Part shown: piece by piece, positions 48,042 through 48,718 of the stretch
Numbering within the stretch: position 1 is the stretch's first letter
How the letters are laid out: the number at the start of each line of letters is the position of its first letter
Source: an uncultured Pirellulaceae bacterium
GTDB lineage: Bacteria; Planctomycetota; Planctomycetia; Pirellulales; Pirellulaceae
Length of the DNA: 48,718 nt
Reading direction: 5' to 3'
Assembly (NCBI GenBank): GCA_937928555.1
Contig: CALFWR010000007.1
Span: 1-48,718, forward strand
Position numbers and translations under genes: made by a program
Notes under the pieces: generated by a model
What the model was told of the DNA's origin: nothing
The model's database searches: none
What the model saw: only the letters and a program-made list of their open reading frames with translations

Positions 48042-48718
48042 ATATCGAAAATCTCAAAATTGATCGCTGCATCGCAGTAAATACCATCGTTTTGGTTTTA
48101 CTTGTACCAGGTATTATTTAAGAATAGGGTCGTGTTTTGGCGCTACCTCATGATGGACGACGCATTGGGCAATGAAAGTGATTTTGATTTTCTTGTGTCC
48201 TCAGTAACGCCTCCACCAAATTTCGCCTTGATCGGGATCGAAGCTTTTATGTTGCAATTCAGTGTCAGGTAGGTGTTTTTTTAGTCTTGCAATAGGGTAA
48301 GTTAGCTATTATTACGTAAACTATTCTTGCTTTATCTTTGATGCTTATTTATGTTTCTGATGGAAATGGCCGCCAAAGTGAAATTGCCATACTCACTGCA
48401 GACTTCTTAGGCTTCTATATGATGCTTTTAAGCGATCTTGAACTGTAAGCAAAACATAAAATTTTTACATAGCTCGCTATTTTGATAGCTCAAGTACACA
48501 TTGTGGCAAGATTATAGTTTTGCTTTCACAGTACTTTTGACCTACTGATGACATTTGTTTTTACCCACCCCTCTTTTAAAGTCAGTTACTCAGTTTCTTG
48601 TTAATTGCACTGCAACAGTGATTGCTAAAATCAAAACCAGGTAATTTTAACAAATTGTGAATCCATTGCATCAACAGTGTTCTGTATCAACAACAAAACC
48701 AACCCATGGACGCTCTAC
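48042..48718. other. AT-rich tail of different origin, possibly eukaryotic or a chimeric join
   Basis: The last 680 bases have much lower GC than the rest by eye, many T-runs, no planctomycete gene and none of the repeat families. A short open frame at 48150-48272 (MMDDALGNESDFDFLV, 40 residues) is more GC-rich than its surroundings. It ends at CAGGTAGGTG, a good eukaryotic splice-donor sequence, but that is only suggestive. I cannot assign any gene. Confidence 0.6.

Overview
The window reads as a chromosomal segment of a planctomycete, probably a marine member of the Pirellulales. The pointers are a secreted RTX-repeat protein with the LEPR-type motif near its N-terminus, a DUF1080 protein, a DUF4175-like giant protein, a PQQ-like propeller protein, a squalene-cyclase-repeat protein, many GTG/TTG starts, and numerous short palindromic intergenic repeats. 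The genus assignment is inference; no rRNA gene or other decisive marker is present.

Layout. 1-6.0 kb: a loop-less mscL, a possible small membrane protein, then on the minus strand a nitrogen-sensing set (PII, GlnD, and a TPR lipoprotein whose start overlaps the glnD stop). 6.4-7.5 kb: a divergent pair, PduO-type cobalamin adenosyltransferase and a Nudix hydrolase. 7.9-16.0 kb: a complete minus-strand F1Fo ATP synthase operon in the order atpZ-like, atpI-like, atpB, E, F, H, A, G, D, C, with different palindromic repeats in the atpA/G, atpG/D and atpD/C gaps. 16-22.6 kb: an RluB/RsuA-type pseudouridine synthase with histone-like tails, a DUF1801 protein, rpsT, hemD, an RTX metalloprotease, coaD and a 67-residue membrane protein. 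23-31.7 kb: a Tat-exported squalene-cyclase-like protein, a NYN nuclease-like protein divergent from pyruvate kinase, a secreted coiled-coil protein, a methyltransferase, a TPR lipoprotein, and the pair astB plus a cyclase-family hydrolase. 31.9-47.9 kb: a 1230-residue DUF4175-like protein with fourteen 21-bp repeats, monomeric isocitrate dehydrogenase, a nucleoside deaminase, a DUF1080 protein, hisS, a YkgJ-type protein, an M50-like membrane protease, a small hypothetical protein, a candidate structured RNA, an S41 protease and a PQQ-like protein.

The most striking feature is the density of small mobile or palindromic repeats. Family A (about 188 bp, CCCGGATTATTCACGA termini) has ten copies or remnants, four with perfect 5-bp target-site duplications, so it behaves as a MITE. 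Family B (about 130 bp palindrome) is inserted into two family A copies. Families C to G are other palindromic repeats. Several genes have short tandem duplications at or just after their stop codons, and family D elements supply the stop codons of two genes.

The last 680 bases (from about 48042) differ sharply: AT-rich, starting where a family A copy is cut off, with an exon-like reading frame ending at a splice-donor-like sequence. This may be a chimeric join or foreign DNA. I saw no tRNA, rRNA, CRISPR array, phage or full-length insertion sequence.
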